From Lactuca virosa (Eukaryota; Streptophyta; Magnoliopsida; Asterales; Asteraceae), in assembly GCA_928212115.1 (NCBI GenBank), contig CAKMRJ010000001.1, forward strand, positions 184,961,072-185,025,071: 64,000 nucleotides of DNA. Reading direction: 5' to 3'. The number at the start of each line of letters is the position of its first letter. Position 1 is the first letter of the stretch. A program made the translations under genes and the position numbers. This document shows, in pieces, positions 1 through 11,260 of the stretch. The notes beneath the pieces are model-generated. The model saw only the letters and a program-made list of their open reading frames with translations. It searched no databases and was not told the DNA's origin.

Positions 1-1060
1 TGTAACCTGCTACAGCCGGTCATAATGGTCATATGTGAACACTTCCAAAAAGTTCGTTATCTAGATGTGTACAAAAAAAAGATAGTTACCCAGATGTGAA
101 CAAACCGAAAAGGTAAGAGTAAATTACACGAATGGTCCCTGTGGTTTGGATAATTTGTGCGTTTGGTCTCTAACTTATTTTTTAACTCGAATGATCTCTA
201 CTGTTTATTTTTGTTGTGCGTTTGGTCCATGTCTTACCTCAAAAAACTATTGTGCCCCTTTTATTTAATTTTTAATTAATTTTCTTATTTATGTATCTAT
301 TTTTTATATATTTAAAAAAATTCATAGACCCCACATATTTGTATCTCCTCACCCTAAACCTGAAACCATATTTGAGAGATTTAAGCTGGGTCCCACTAGT
401 CATCATGTCATCTCTCATCCTCCTCAACTTCTATTTCATTTCCATCTTTAGTGACATCGACGTCTTCACCATCCCTTCTTTTTTCGGTCCTTCAACTCCG
501 ATTAACCAACACCACAACCCTTGGTGAAAAATTCAATGAAAAGACAGTGGGTTGTGGTGTTGGTTCGTCGGAGTTGAAGGACCGAAAAAAGAAGGGATGG
601 TGAAGACGTCGATGTCACTAAAGATGGAAATGAAATAGAAATTGAGGAGAATGAGAGATGGGATTTTGACTGGTGGGACCCAACTTAAATTTCTCAAATG
701 TGGTTTCAGGTTTAGGGTGAGGAGATACAAACAAATATATAGGGTATATTAATTTTTTTAAATATATAAAAAATAAATACATAAATAAGAAAATTAATTA
801 AAAATAAATTAAAAAGGCCATAGTAGTCTTTTGAGGTAAGACATGGACCAAACAGACGCAAAAATAAATAGTATGGATCATCCGAGTTTAAAAATAAGTT
901 AGGAACCAAACAAACAAATTACCCAAACCATAAGGACCATTCATGTAATTTACTCTTCCTTTTTAGTTTGTTCTTTGGGTAACTATTTTTTTTGTACACA
1001 TCTAGGTAACGAACGATTTGGAAGTGTTTACATATGACTATTATGACCAGTTATGACCGG
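1..1060. repeat. Large inverted duplication (foldback), arms about 500 bp
   Basis: The left arm (about 17-520) and right arm (about 549-1060) are reverse complements with scattered mismatches. The inner ends are accaacaccacaaccc at 505-520 and gggttgtggtgttggt at 549-564. The pairing runs out to the region around 20-37 and 1031-1048. The short ORFs in both arms are reflections of one another and are not genes. The loop is only about 28 bp. The left edge may start before the window. Confidence 0.85.
117..955. mobile_element. MULE/MITE-like foldback core inside the inverted duplication
   Basis: Both ends carry gagtaaattaca and its reverse complement tgtaatttactc, followed by the 'gaatggtccctgtggttt' type motif that also bounds the smaller element at 2178-2546. 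The two are probably the same terminal-inverted-repeat family. No matching 9-bp direct repeat flanks this copy. Instead the flanking sequence is itself inverted, so the insertion appears to have been caught up in a later head-to-head duplication. Confidence 0.55.
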
Positions 1061-1062
1061 AT

Positions 1063-1180
1063 GAAACCTGCTACATCCAGTCATAATGGTCATATATGAA
1101 CACTTCCAAAAAATTCGTTACCTAAATGTGTACAAAAAAAGATAGTTACCCAGATGTAAACAAACAAAAAAGTTAATTAC
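1063..1180 (+). repeat. Direct partial copy of the outer arm
   Basis: The stretch starting cctgctacatccagtcat repeats positions 6-115 with about 10 percent difference, in the same orientation as the left arm. It gives a third copy of the outer arm directly beside the foldback. Confidence 0.8.
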
Positions 1181-2168
1181 CTTAATAAGTCTATTTCCCA
1201 AAAGAAAATAATCAAAAAAATTGTTTTAGAAAAAATTACCACTAAGTCCAAAATGAGCATTCCGGATTGAGAAAGTACATTTTGGATGACATTCCGGAAT
1301 TCCGGATTGAAATTTCAGAGTTAAATAAATAAATTCGAAATTTCAAAACATGTTCGAAATTCGATGAACATTTCCAGAATTTCGAGAAAAAAAACATTTT
1401 CTTATTTAAATCTAACAAAAAATTAAACAAACGTTGTAAATGTGAACTATATACGATCTTGGGACTTTAAAATTATATATTTGATTGAAAAACGGTGACA
1501 TTAAACATTTCGAAATTGATATTTCGTACATAAGTTGAAATATTTCTTTGGAAAAAAAACTTAAAATAACTCTGAAATTTAGAGATCAAATCGGGAATAT
1601 AGCATTTGAGAGTAAATGATATTTTTTCAAAACTAATATTTTTTTATTTTTAAATAAAACTCATTTACAGTGGTTAGTTTACTCGATTTTGGCATTGTTA
1701 ACGTTCTTTATCATTTAATATTAACGTGTTTTATAATTTTTTTTTTTTTTTTAAGATGGAGAACAAGGTAGGTAGTCACCTAATGATATGATAATTTTAT
1801 ATAAATTTCTATAGTAACGACAAACAACTTGATTTTACGTATAAATTATAAGAAGATAAGGAAATGCAAGAGTTTTGCTTTAAAAAGTAAAATATATGGT
1901 ACATTTATTGTAAAGTTGTTTAGGTATGCTAAATTTTTATTTTTTATTTGTTTGGTAATTTGTCTGTTTTCTAACTATAAATGGAGATGGCAAACAACAA
2001 AAAAAAAGTTCAAAAAAAAAAAAAGCTAAATATTCCAATCTCCAATCATTAGTTTGTCCAATTATAAACATAAATAATACTAAAGAACTAAATATTTGTC
2101 TTTTTCACAAATTGTTTAGGGGTGTTCCAGCTGGTTTTTCAAAATAGTTGTCCTGATTTGAGATATTG
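1181..2168. other. AT-rich intergenic sequence, no gene seen
   Basis: This stretch is strongly A/T-rich with long homopolymers. The short open frames here have low-complexity Phe/Lys/Asn translations typical of AT-rich noise. No LTR edges, coding relic or RNA gene was recognised. Confidence 0.6.
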
Positions 2169-2177
2169 AAATCCAAA

Positions 2178-2546
2178 GAGTAAATTACACGAATGGGCCC
2201 TATGGTTTGAGGTAATTTGTGCGTTTGGTCCCTAACTTATTTTTTTAACTCGGAAGGTCCCTAATGTTTGTTTTTGTTACGCATTTGGTCCCTACAGTTT
2301 GTTTTTGTTACGCATTTGATCCCTATCTTACCTAAAAAGACTATTATTTAAATAGGGAAAAATGGTGGGGTAGATAAGGTAAGGTGAGGAGGGTGGGGTT
2401 GGGGTTAGGGGTGTGTTTATTTAAATAAATTAAAAAATGAAGGGCAAAATAGTCTTTTTGGATAAGACAGGGACCAAGCGCGTAACAAAAACAAACAGTA
2501 GGGACCTTTCGAGTTAAACCATAGGGACCATTCATGTAATTTACTC
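2178..2546. mobile_element. MULE-like MITE, 369 bp, with 9-bp target-site duplication
   Basis: The element begins gagtaaattacacgaatgg and ends in the reverse complement, ccattcatgtaatttactc. It is flanked by aaatccaaa at 2169-2177 and again at 2547-2555, a perfect 9-bp direct repeat. Long terminal inverted repeats with 9-bp duplications are characteristic of Mutator-like elements. There is no transposase ORF, so it is non-autonomous. The subterminal sequence matches the core at 117-955. Confidence 0.85.
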
Positions 2547-2555
2547 AAATCCAAA

Positions 2556-3138
2556 GTAGATGATTTAATAACCACGTGATGGTATATTTATTTTATAATC
2601 AATATTACTGGCGTTTTTTTTAATCTTTTAAAATCTGGTTGTAATATTTTATAGTCAAAACATCATAATTATAACAAATTTATATAAACATTCATAACAA
2701 AATATCGTGACAAATCGAAAGAATAACTCAAAATGAACAGGCCGGCACCATGAAAAGACCACACGATCCTATATTTTACATGTTTTTGGTCAGAGGTGAA
2801 AAAAATATATTGATAAAACATGTATATCAAAAAGTTTACAATATTTTCAACACCTAACTTGATTTACTTCTAAAAATTTTTAAAATTCACATTTATCTTC
2901 TTCATACATTACATTTTTCTGTCGAACACTTTCCGGTAGGTTACATATATTACTGCTACAAATGAAAATGATATAGGAGGAAAGTAATGGTGAATTTTCG
3001 AAAATCTTTTAAGTAAATCATGTTAAAGGTTGAAGTTTAAGAACCATGAACGATTACAGTGAAAATATGATACAATACAACGCAATCTGATGGGGTTGGA
3101 TACCTAAGTTTATAAAAAGTTGTAAGGTATATTCACTT

Positions 3139-3143
<5 letters not shown>
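2556..3143. other. AT-rich intergenic sequence, no gene seen
   Basis: No coding frame, LTR boundary or structured repeat was recognised. The stretch leads into the AT microsatellite just before element D's LTR remnant and element A. Confidence 0.55.

Positions 3144-3211
<68 letters not shown>
3144..3211. repeat. (AT)n microsatellite
   Basis: Nearly uninterrupted dinucleotide AT repeat of about 34 units, followed by a short acat run. Similar tracts occur in B (two places) and in both LTRs of K. Confidence 0.95.
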
Positions 3212-3215
<4 letters not shown>

Positions 3216-3217
3216 CA

Positions 3218-3233
3218 TACATAACTTCCCAAC
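3218..3233 (-). repeat. Probable left tip of element D LTR, cut off by element A
   Basis: The bases cataacttcccaac look like a minus-strand LTR terminus (usual form tgtaacatccc...). The D LTR resumes at 26973 after element A, and the 5-bp CCAAC here is the copy of A's target-site duplication. Only a few bases support the LTR reading. Confidence 0.35.
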
Positions 3234-3437
3234 TGTAACGTCCAGTTCCTGGTAGGTATTTTAACTAAGAATTCTCATTTTGCAGAGGGACTCGACGAGT
3301 TAGAGGCCCCAAACTCGTCGAGTAGAAATGAGAATAAGTTTGGACGCGGGTTGAGAAACCTACTCGACGAGTTGGGGATGACCAACTCGACGACTTGGAG
3401 CTGGAGAATGAAACCCTAATTTCGGGGTTTTACACTC

Positions 3438-3444
3438 TATTTAA
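3438..3444 (+). promoter_or_regulatory. TATA-like box in element A 5' LTR
   Basis: Sequence ctatttaag, repeated at 24984-24990 in the 3' LTR. It lies about 200 bp into the LTR, a plausible U3/R position. Inferred from motif and position only. Confidence 0.4.
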
Positions 3445-4914
3445 GCATCCTATTCTCCACTTGTTGGCTTCATTTGCTGCCTCCATCGTCATTAACCCTA
3501 GCTAAGAAACCCTAATCCACCCTTGAGTGTTTTGGAGCCCTTATTGTGTGTTCTTGGTGATTTTGAAGCTTGAGAAGGAAGGAGAAACTTGAGGATTCAA
3601 AAGGAAGTCAGTAGATCCAAAGTTCAGCCACATTTCGGACTCATTTGAGGTATAAAGCTTATACCTTGGCTTTCTATCACTTAGATCCTCATTTAGGATA
3701 GTATGTTGTCACTTTGGGCCATTTTGAAGTCATTGTCGAGATTTGAGTGTATTATGGAGTTGTGACTTCAGATCTAGGCACATATGAGCTCATGAAGCTC
3801 AAAGTTGCCAGCTTTATTGACCCATGGCCTTTCTCCATGTCTTAGATCTCCTTTTTAGCTTGGTTCTTGGTGTTTCTAGCTCATAACACCATGTATGGAC
3901 GTAAAGTTAACAACTTTACATGTCATGCTAGCCGTAGGGAACCAGATCTATGATTTAGAAGCATTGGACTCGATTGGAATCGACTAAATGAGTGAGGACT
4001 AAGAGGAACTCGATGAGTTGCTCATGCAACTCAGCGAGTTGGATCGTGATTCCCTACTTTTTTGACTCCGGAGCAAACCCAGTGAGTCTAGGAGATGACT
4101 CAGTGAGTGGTTAAGGTTCTCTGAGTTTGAAGACTGAGGAACTCGTCGAGTTTAAGGAAGAACTCGACGAGTTGTTTCGTTTTGTCCCGACTCTGTTTGA
4201 AGGAGAACTCGACAAGTCCAAGGAGGAACTCGACGAGTTATGAATAAAATGTCCCGACTCTGTTTGAAGGGGAACTCGACGAGTTCATGAAAGAACTCGA
4301 CAAGTAGGATCGAGATTTCCAGAGTTTCATGGACCAGGAACTCGACGAGTTGATGGACCAACTCGGCGAGTTGAGTTAACCAGGATGTTGACTTTGACAA
4401 GAATGTTGACTTTGACGTTGACTTTGACCAAGGTTGACCCTTAGAGGGTTATGAAGTACGAATTGGATGCTAGAGGGTAATCCCATGTAGGGGTTAGGGC
4501 CAAATTTGGAAGATTGGGCCATTAGTGGGCTCTTATGGATTTTGGAGTTTTGGACTTGATTTATTTTAGACTTGGGACTTAGCTAAGTGTCTTGTGTGCC
4601 GGGGGTAAAATGGTTATTTTAACCAAGTAAGGATTATGGATCATGGTTTGGAACCCAATTGCTAATTGGGTGATGTATTGGTATCGTTAGCTTGGGAAGC
4701 CGTCATGACATCAACTAGGGAGTTTGGGAAGCGAGCTTCAGCATTCGACGTGAGTTACCTTCCAGTAGAAGTGGGTCTAAGGCCACAATGCCGACCCACT
4801 AATAGGAGTTGTTAGTTAGATGATTGTCTTCGTGATAATTTTCTGGTATGCCACTATCTGTTATGCTTTATGTGCTAGTATGTTATGTTATTATGTGGTA
4901 GTGGTAGGGGTGAA

Positions 4915-5115
4915 ATAGTCCCCAGTTACTGGTTGAAAGATACCGAAGAGAAGGCCAACATCCAGTTATGATATGTAGCTACCGGTTAAAAGATACCGAG
5001 GGGGAGTCCAGCTCCCAGTTATGCTAGGCGGTTACTGGTTGAAAGATACCGAAGAGAAGGCCATCATCCAGTTATGCCATGCAGTTACCGGTTGAAAGAT
5101 ACCGAAGAGATAAGC
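4915..5115 (+). repeat. Minisatellite in A LTR, about 60-bp unit
   Basis: The motif 'ccggttgaaagataccga' recurs four times with variable spacer text (ccaacatccagttatg or tccagctcccagttatg). The equivalent stretch at 26420-26660 in the other LTR has a different arrangement of the same units. Confidence 0.8.
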
Positions 5116-5430
5116 ATTATGTGTTTGTATGGTATGTGGTATAATGGGGGAACTCACTAAGCTTCATGCTTATGGTTTTCAGTTTTGGTTTCAGGTATTA
5201 CGTTTTTCAAAAGAAAGGAGTCGGCTCCATCGCAGCGTATCACACTATGTTTTCCGCACATGAGATCTTTGGGATTACACTCTGATATTGTTTATGATAA
5301 CATATTTTCTATTATTGACACTTTGGTTTTGACATGGGATGTTATTAAGGATGTTTTCTTATACTGTTGGTTTTATAATAACTTAATTAAAAATGAAATT
5401 TTTGGTCTTGAATTTTGGGATGTTATAAGT

Positions 5431-5443
5431 TGGTATCAGAGCC
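5431..5443 (+). other. Element A primer-binding site
   Basis: tggtatcagagcc starts 3 bp after the LTR. It is complementary to the 3' end of plant initiator tRNA-Met, the usual first-strand primer for plant LTR retrotransposons. Confidence 0.9.
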
Positions 5444-5654
5444 CTGGTTTGAGGGATTCGGACACACTCTCGGTTGTGTTTGGACTCAAATCTGGGGTTT
5501 GAAAGATTTTTACAATAAATTAATTTTCTAAAAATTAAAATAAAGAGTTTTGATAAAGAACAATGAGTGTGATGCGTGCAATCATCCGAGCTCAAGTAAG
5601 TTTTCCCCAAGATACCCATACATGTTATGATATGTTATGTTATGATATAAATTG

Positions 5655-6398
5655 TGTTGGATTAGGTGTCTAAGTTCATAACTATTTTTGGAATGTACTT
5701 GACCCGATTAGCATGGTCCATTTGGGTTGCATGGCATCATGCATTTAGATAGACCAAAATGAGAGAAATAACACTTAAGGTTTATTAATATATTATAAGT
5801 TCTAATATATTAATAATATTATTTAATTAGTATTGATCAAAGAATTAATCTGAAATTAATTAAGTGATCAAAAAGAGACTAATTAAATATATGGGTTGAT
5901 TGTGTAAATCACACATACTTGTATAGTGGGCTAATGCTCCATGGATTATCAAGTTGGGCTAAAACCCATAGGATGCTCCATGGATGCTCCATGGTGTCTT
6001 TGAACCCATGGATCATGGAAATGAAGAGCCATGTCAAGTTAGGGTTTACATGGTGTAACCCTACTTATGACACACTATAAAAGGAATACGTGAGCAACCA
6101 AAATCGGCACTAGTGTGAGAACAAGAGGGCATAGCCGATTTTAGAAGTGTTCCAATTCTCTCAAGGTTATTCCAAATGTATTTGGTGTTGTGTGAGACTC
6201 ACAAGGTTCTCAAGGAATCCAAGCAACTAAAGGTATGTATTTCTTACTATCTTTTATGTTTGAAAGTTCCCCATGTATGCTAGATAGGTTATGAACCTTA
6301 GAAAATCTATTTTGCATGTATCATAGTTAAAACATAGATCCAAGGTTTCTAGGGTTGCATGTACACCATAAGAGTGTTAGAATGCTCAAAACCCTTGA
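5655..6398 (+). repeat. Element B 5' LTR
   Basis: Begins tgttggattaggtgtctaag and matches 19780-20513 closely. It carries the LTR TATA box at 6076. It ends ccttga against ccttca in the 3' copy, so the terminal CA has mutated here. Confidence 0.9.
6076..6082 (+). promoter_or_regulatory. TATA box in element B 5' LTR
   Basis: cactataaaagg, a strong TATA motif, repeated as cactataaaag at 20199-20209 in the 3' LTR. About 420 bp of U3 would lie upstream. Confidence 0.55.
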
Positions 6399-6399
6399 G

Positions 6400-6412
6400 T
6401 GGTATCAGAGCC
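6400..6412 (+). other. Element B primer-binding site
   Basis: tggtatcagagcc directly after the LTR, complementary to the initiator tRNA-Met 3' end. Confidence 0.9.
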
Positions 6413-7069
6413 TAGGGTTGTTTTGCTTGATACTTGATGCTACATGTTTTTTCAAAAGTTGAAATTCTACATTTTTTGCATCTGACTGCTCACCACGACG
6501 TGACAGTATTTACCACGACGTGGTGATGCCCATGTATGCAGAATTTCGGGGTTTTGCTTGGTATTGGATGAGGATCATTACCCTAAACTGTTTTTTGAAC
6601 CTTAAAACCTGTTTTTGATGTGGTAATGATTATGCTAATCCAATTTCAAAGGTTATTATCAAATTTTCAAGTTTTAGATGGTTTATTTATGATTCTTGAA
6701 AATTGTTGCTATGCATGTTCATGAACTTATGAGTTTAGAAGATCATAGGAATTATTTGTAACTTGCTTGTTAGTTTAATTCTTGATCATTATGTGTTTTA
6801 ATGGAATCCATAATTTGTCCTCAAGTTATGGATTACCAAAAGTCACTCTTTTAAAGTCCATTATTAAACACATAGGTTACATAAAATGAAAAGTCTCTCA
6901 TTTTAATAAACCACTTAACTCATAAGTTATGAAAGATGAAAAGTTTTGAAAGTTACAAAACTTGCCCTCAAGTTTTGGAACATGTAAAGTCACTTTAAAA
7001 ACTTTAGTTCCAACCCCTAGAATTTTAAAAGTAAAAATTCAACCCTTATACTTTATAATATTATAAGTT

Positions 7070-7142
<73 letters not shown>

Positions 7143-7922
7143 AGCAAGTCAGTCTTACCGTTAGTAGGCCTCATTCACGAAGTCGGTCTATAAGGGGGTA
7201 AAAGGTTGCTGCCTATAAAATGGAAGCTTAATGGGTGTCCACTCTCACCCACCGCTTCCTTGATCGGTGGAGGGTCGTTAGCCGAACGGGTAAGACAAGG
7301 ACTTTAAATCTTCATTAAAAGTATGATGAATATAAAGTAACTAAATGTTTTTATAAATTCCCAATCTTAGTTACTTTAGGAAAAAGTGAATAAGGTGCTA
7401 ACCCATGAAATTACACTTTGCACTTTGCTTAAGTCGGTTAATGGAGCGCGTGTGGTTAACCGGCACACTAGCTGGACTTAACAAGGTAGGCAAAGGGTAA
7501 CTTAATGTTTATCATAGTATCGATGGAGCGCGTGTGGTTAACCGGCACATCGGTTGAGGGGTAATACATTAAGGGTACCAAGTAATTTGCATGGTTACTT
7601 CACACCTTGTTTTGTGATCCTCGGCATCCCAGTCACAAAACCTGAAGGGCACACTCGAGATTGAAACATGCCATTGAAAAGTTCAATGAATCTCAAAGAA
7701 TCTAGGAGCTTCAGAAACCAATTAAAAACCTAATAATTTATTTTGTTTTTCATGGTGGAAATTGGTGAATCGTCATTTACCTAACTTCAAATATTTTATA
7801 GCTTGGATTACAGCATCCCTCTTCTAAGTTATAAAATATTGTGTTGGGTCCTAGCCTTAATATTTCATATTGGGTGTTATATTAAGGACTTTAAATCAAC
7901 TATCTTGAATATCTCCCAAAAG
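6413..7922 (+). other. Element B 5' non-coding leader
   Basis: About 1.5 kb without a supported ORF lies between the PBS and the gag relic. It contains the AT microsatellite and two copies of the motif cgtgtggttaaccggcaca (about 7448-7466 and 7529-7547). A third copy sits in the 3' non-coding part at about 17494-17512. Long leaders of this sort are known in non-autonomous copia elements. Confidence 0.6.
7072..7140. repeat. (AT)n microsatellite in element B
   Basis: Uninterrupted TA dinucleotides over about 70 bp. Confidence 0.95.
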
Positions 7923-8304
7923 ATGTCTGGTTCAGACAATTATGATCTTCCCAAAACTCTTGGAATAGATTTCCTAATGAAGATGATGTCCCGTGACTGG
8001 AACATGGAAATCATACTTCAATTCCTCCACCTCCTCCAATTATTCTCCGTATCCCACAAGTTCAAGGTCACTCAAGCCCTATTGGCAAGCAAGGTCTATG
8101 TGTGATCACATCTTGGAGATGAAGTCACATATTGACAAGCCGAGAGAGTTGGGTGTCAAAGTCTTGAGAAAGTTGGTTGGTCAATCACTTTCTAAGTCAC
8201 ATAGTGAGTGTCCTTTGGGATTACTATGAAAAAGACTATGACATGACCCTTAATGATCTTATCTAGTTGCTTGGTGCTGCTGAATCAGAAATGATTTGGA
8301 GCTC
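7923..8304 (+). pseudogene. Decayed copia-type gag (element B)
   Basis: An ATG at 7923 opens a frame beginning MSGSDNYDLPKTLG. The reading then shifts frame: from about 8095 the segment CDHILEMKSHIDKPRELG reads in the frame that contains the open stretch 7993-8229. This matches the copia Gag region (UBN2/gag-polypeptide type, in which a conserved stretch reads H(V/I)LEMK). Stops and at least one frameshift interrupt it, and the remainder is cut by element C at 8505. No zinc knuckle remains. It cannot make a full Gag. Confidence 0.65.
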
Positions 8305-8504
8305 TGGTAAAGCAAAGTTGATTAGTAGATCAACTTCCCAAACTACTATGGATATTGACAAATTGGTGACATTGGAAATCCAGAAAGCTGTCTCTTCCCA
8401 ATCGAAAGGGATCGGCCATAGTCAACTCAATTGACCAAATGGTAAATAGAAAGGCTAAGTCTGAGATAGTCCTGTGTACCATTCCCAAAGGGTCCATATG
8501 GTTC

Positions 8505-10943
8505 TGTGACAACCCGAAACTTTTATCTCGCACCCTCAGTCGATTCAATCAAGGTTAAACATGTTTTGTTGACTTCTTGCAATGTTTGAGGGTTCATTTA
8601 GGTGGTTCTAAGCTTGAGTATAACCAAGGTTGAGTTTAGGAATCAGTCAGCAAGTCGTATATTGTCAAAACAAGGCCATACACATCCTTAGAGGGAGTGT
8701 ACGGCCGTACACATGGGTGTGCGGCCACACACACACCTCCTGGCAGCACACTCCCTTCTAGACAGCACACCCACCCTATATAAAGGCTAGACCCCTTTCC
8801 TTTCATTCCTTTAACACCTTGGCAGCACACAACACCATTCCTCTCAAGCTTCTTCAACCAGAAACCCTCCAAGGCTTCAAAAACGTGAGTAATCCATCCC
8901 TTAACTTATTGTGCTTGAAGAACCACTTGATCTAAGCCTTTAATCATCAAGTCCCAACTTGTTCTTCATCTCTTTGAAGGAGTGCGGCCGCACACCCCCT
9001 TGTGGTGGCCTCACACTCCTAAAAGACCCTCCAAAGTGAGAGTTTGGCTTCCATATTTGAGATAGATGGGACCCTAGCCTTGTTGCCCCTTGGAATTGGC
9101 ATTTTGGGACATTTTTGTGTGGGGTGTACGACCGCACACACCCGTGTACGGCCGCACACACCCTTGTGCGGCAGCACACCCTAGTGTGCGACCACACACC
9201 CTAGTGTACAACCACACACTCATTCTAGGGCCACAAACACACTTCTAAGACCCCTAACTTGCACTACATTCGAGTTTCGAACTAGGACACTTCATGGATT
9301 TGAAGTATGGACCTTGAAACACCCCAAGAACACCTTCCAACATGAGTGTACGGCCGCACACCCCTTGGGCCGCACACCCATGGCCGCACACACCATTAAG
9401 GTGGCCATACACCTCCCTTATGCAATCCTTTAAGGTCCTAACACTTAGTGCAAGTAGTTCCAAGTTCTTAGAGTGGTTCTCCATCACTTTTAGTGGTGAA
9501 ATAACTTCATTTGACTCCTTTATGTGCCATTACATGTTAACTAGGATCAGATCGTATTCAAGGCTTCACTTGAACATCCAACATTTCGTGTCGATCCTTC
9601 ATTCAAATCACCCGAGGTGAGTTCATACCCCTACATTTTCCGTGTTTTTAACGTTTTCAGGGGGGATACAAGCAAAAGCATAAGGAAACTTGTGCTCAAA
9701 ATATGTTATTTTGTTTAAGATAATTATATTTTCAGTATGCTTTTAACAAGGAAAACAGCTTTACCAAACGATTAGGAAATCAACTCGTAGAAACAGTTTT
9801 CAAAACTAGAACAATGAACTTGTGAATCATGTATTATTATGTATTATTTTATAAAAAGAATTCATGTAAATCATAAACAGGATTTTCAGTATTATTACTT
9901 GTAAATTTGTTAGGCTAAGTTTGAGACACGTCCTTAGTAACACTCACCACAAGAAACAGAGTGTAGGACTAGCACTCGTGACTAGAATCTCTTGTAGGGA
10001 GAGCGTGACTGTTGTGTGTAGATCTATACGAGACTGACAATCCCGCACCTCACTGCTAGCTACAGTTGGACCGGCAGGTCTGCGGGTGACAAAGTCATTA
10101 AGGATATTAGCCGTTGCGGGCCATATCCAGTCAGTTATCCTTCATGAAACTCACAACCTAGATGACCAAAATTTACTTTTGTAATAATGAATCAAGTGAA
10201 CTAACCTCAAAGTAATAACCGATTTAATTACCGGAGGGTAATAATAATAATATCTTCAGGACTTAGTTCATCACGGTTTTCTTTTATTTAGTTTTTAAGA
10301 CTAATATATCTCTCTGGGTGTAACCAGGGTTTTTAAAAGAAAACTACTTTTATATACACGAGTATGGTAGATACTTGCAAACCTCAGTTTAAAACGGACA
10401 ATCAACCATCAACTTTTAGGGAAAATATAGGATTTTCCCGGGATAAACCGGCTATTCAAAACGGATCGTTTTACAACCAACGGATATTCATATTCATTCC
10501 ACGACTCATTGGATTGTACATATTCTGTACGAACCTGGAAGTCATGGAAGGAATGGATTTTCAACCAAGCTTTTCATAAGAAAATATAGGATTTTCTGGA
10601 GGAACACTTTTCAAAAGGATCAAAGAACATTTTTCCACCAAAACTAAATGCTTATGAATTCACCAGCTTTATGCTGATATTCTTCAAAACTGCTTGTATT
10701 CTCAGGGAATTAGTAGACAGGTACTTCCAAGGGTTCGGAGAAGTCGGAGCGTTAGAGTCACGTCTTTACTATTTTACTTTTGATATGAACAAAACTATGT
10801 AGTAAACAATGTAAACCTTTTTCATATATGTATTCAATGTCCAGTTGTGTTTACTATGCTTGCTATGATACAATTGTTGTGATACTACGCATGATGTCCT
10901 CCACCCCGGAACGATTCCGCCATCACGGTTTCGGGGTGTGACA
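8505..10943 (+). repeat. Element C 5' LTR (2439 bp)
   Basis: Starts tgtgacaacccgaaactttt and ends cggtttcggggtgtgaca, directly before the PBS. It contains many copies of tgcggccgcacac-like units (8690-8770, 8980-9010, 9125-9240, 9350-9390). Paired open frames such as 9342-9620 and 16176-16454 recur in both LTRs only because the LTRs are copies. Confidence 0.93.
8777..8784 (+). promoter_or_regulatory. TATA box in element C 5' LTR
   Basis: ccctatataaagg at 8774-8786, with the same motif at 15610-15617 in the 3' LTR. A canonical plant TATA box about 270 bp into the LTR. Confidence 0.6.
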
Positions 10944-10946
10944 GAT

Positions 10947-11260
10947 TGGTATCAGAGCTAGGGCACGGGTCGATGTGTTCGACAGGGACGTCGAACCCTA
11001 TAATGGGGGGTGAAGGTGGGTTGCACCTGATCCCACATCGGCTTGGAAGGAGAACTAAATACTCCTTAAAAGGGGTGTGGATACCTTCCTTGTCACAACG
11101 CGTTTTAAAGTCGTGAGGGCATCAGATCCCATAAGAACTCTGCAGTTAAGCGTGCTCGGGCGGGAGTAGTACCGGGATGGGTGACCCCCTGGGAAGTCCT
11201 CGTGCCAAGTGGCCCAAAGCGGACAATATTGTGATATGTGCCAGAGGGGGATGTTACAAA
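10947..11260 (+). mobile_element. Cassandra-like TRIM unit between two primer-binding sites in element C
   Basis: The order seen is C LTR end, PBS (10947-10958), about 50 bp of short interior, a G-rich tract (11005-11010) usable as a PPT, a 248-bp LTR-like unit (11011-11258, TGAAGG...TGTTACA) containing 5S rRNA sequence, and then a second PBS (11261-11274) followed by normal element C leader. In element J the leader text ttgtttatagtgaactaag follows the first PBS directly, so this whole stretch is extra. Cassandra TRIMs are known for 5S-derived promoters in short LTRs. One LTR plus interior between two PBS copies suggests recombination or template switching at the PBS. Confidence 0.75.
11118..11204 (+). 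ncRNA. 5S rRNA-derived promoter segment (truncated, not an rRNA gene)
   Basis: The stretch reads like the 3' three quarters of plant 5S rRNA. It has gatcccataagaactctgca, the box A region gttaagcgtgctcggg (11145-11160) and the box C region gggatgggtgacc (11174-11186), ending gggaagtcctcgtg. The first 30 or so nucleotides of 5S and the closing stem are missing. Its position inside a TRIM-like LTR fits the RNA polymerase III promoter role known for Cassandra. Confidence 0.85.

Larger units (their letters stand above)
3234..5427 (+). repeat. Element A 5' LTR
   Basis: It matches 24780-26972 along its length with small indels. It starts tgtaacgtccagttcctgg and ends gggatgttata. It is rich in the 11-bp palindrome ACTCGNCGAGT and near-copies (3290-3395 and 3990-4375) and holds a minisatellite at about 4915-5115. 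Open frames here are not genes. Confidence 0.93.

Noticed and set aside
5185..5502. 105-codon plus-strand ORF
   Set aside because: Spans the end of A's 5' LTR and the PBS, and most of it is simply LTR.
9342..9620. A conserved 92-codon ORF seen twice (also 16176-16454)
   Set aside because: Both lie at the same place in the two LTRs of C, and identity reflects LTR duplication rather than coding constraint.
11118..11204. A functional 5S rRNA gene
   Set aside because: The 5' part and closing stem are missing and it lies within an LTR-like unit next to a PBS. It is a 5S-derived promoter module, not a 5S gene.
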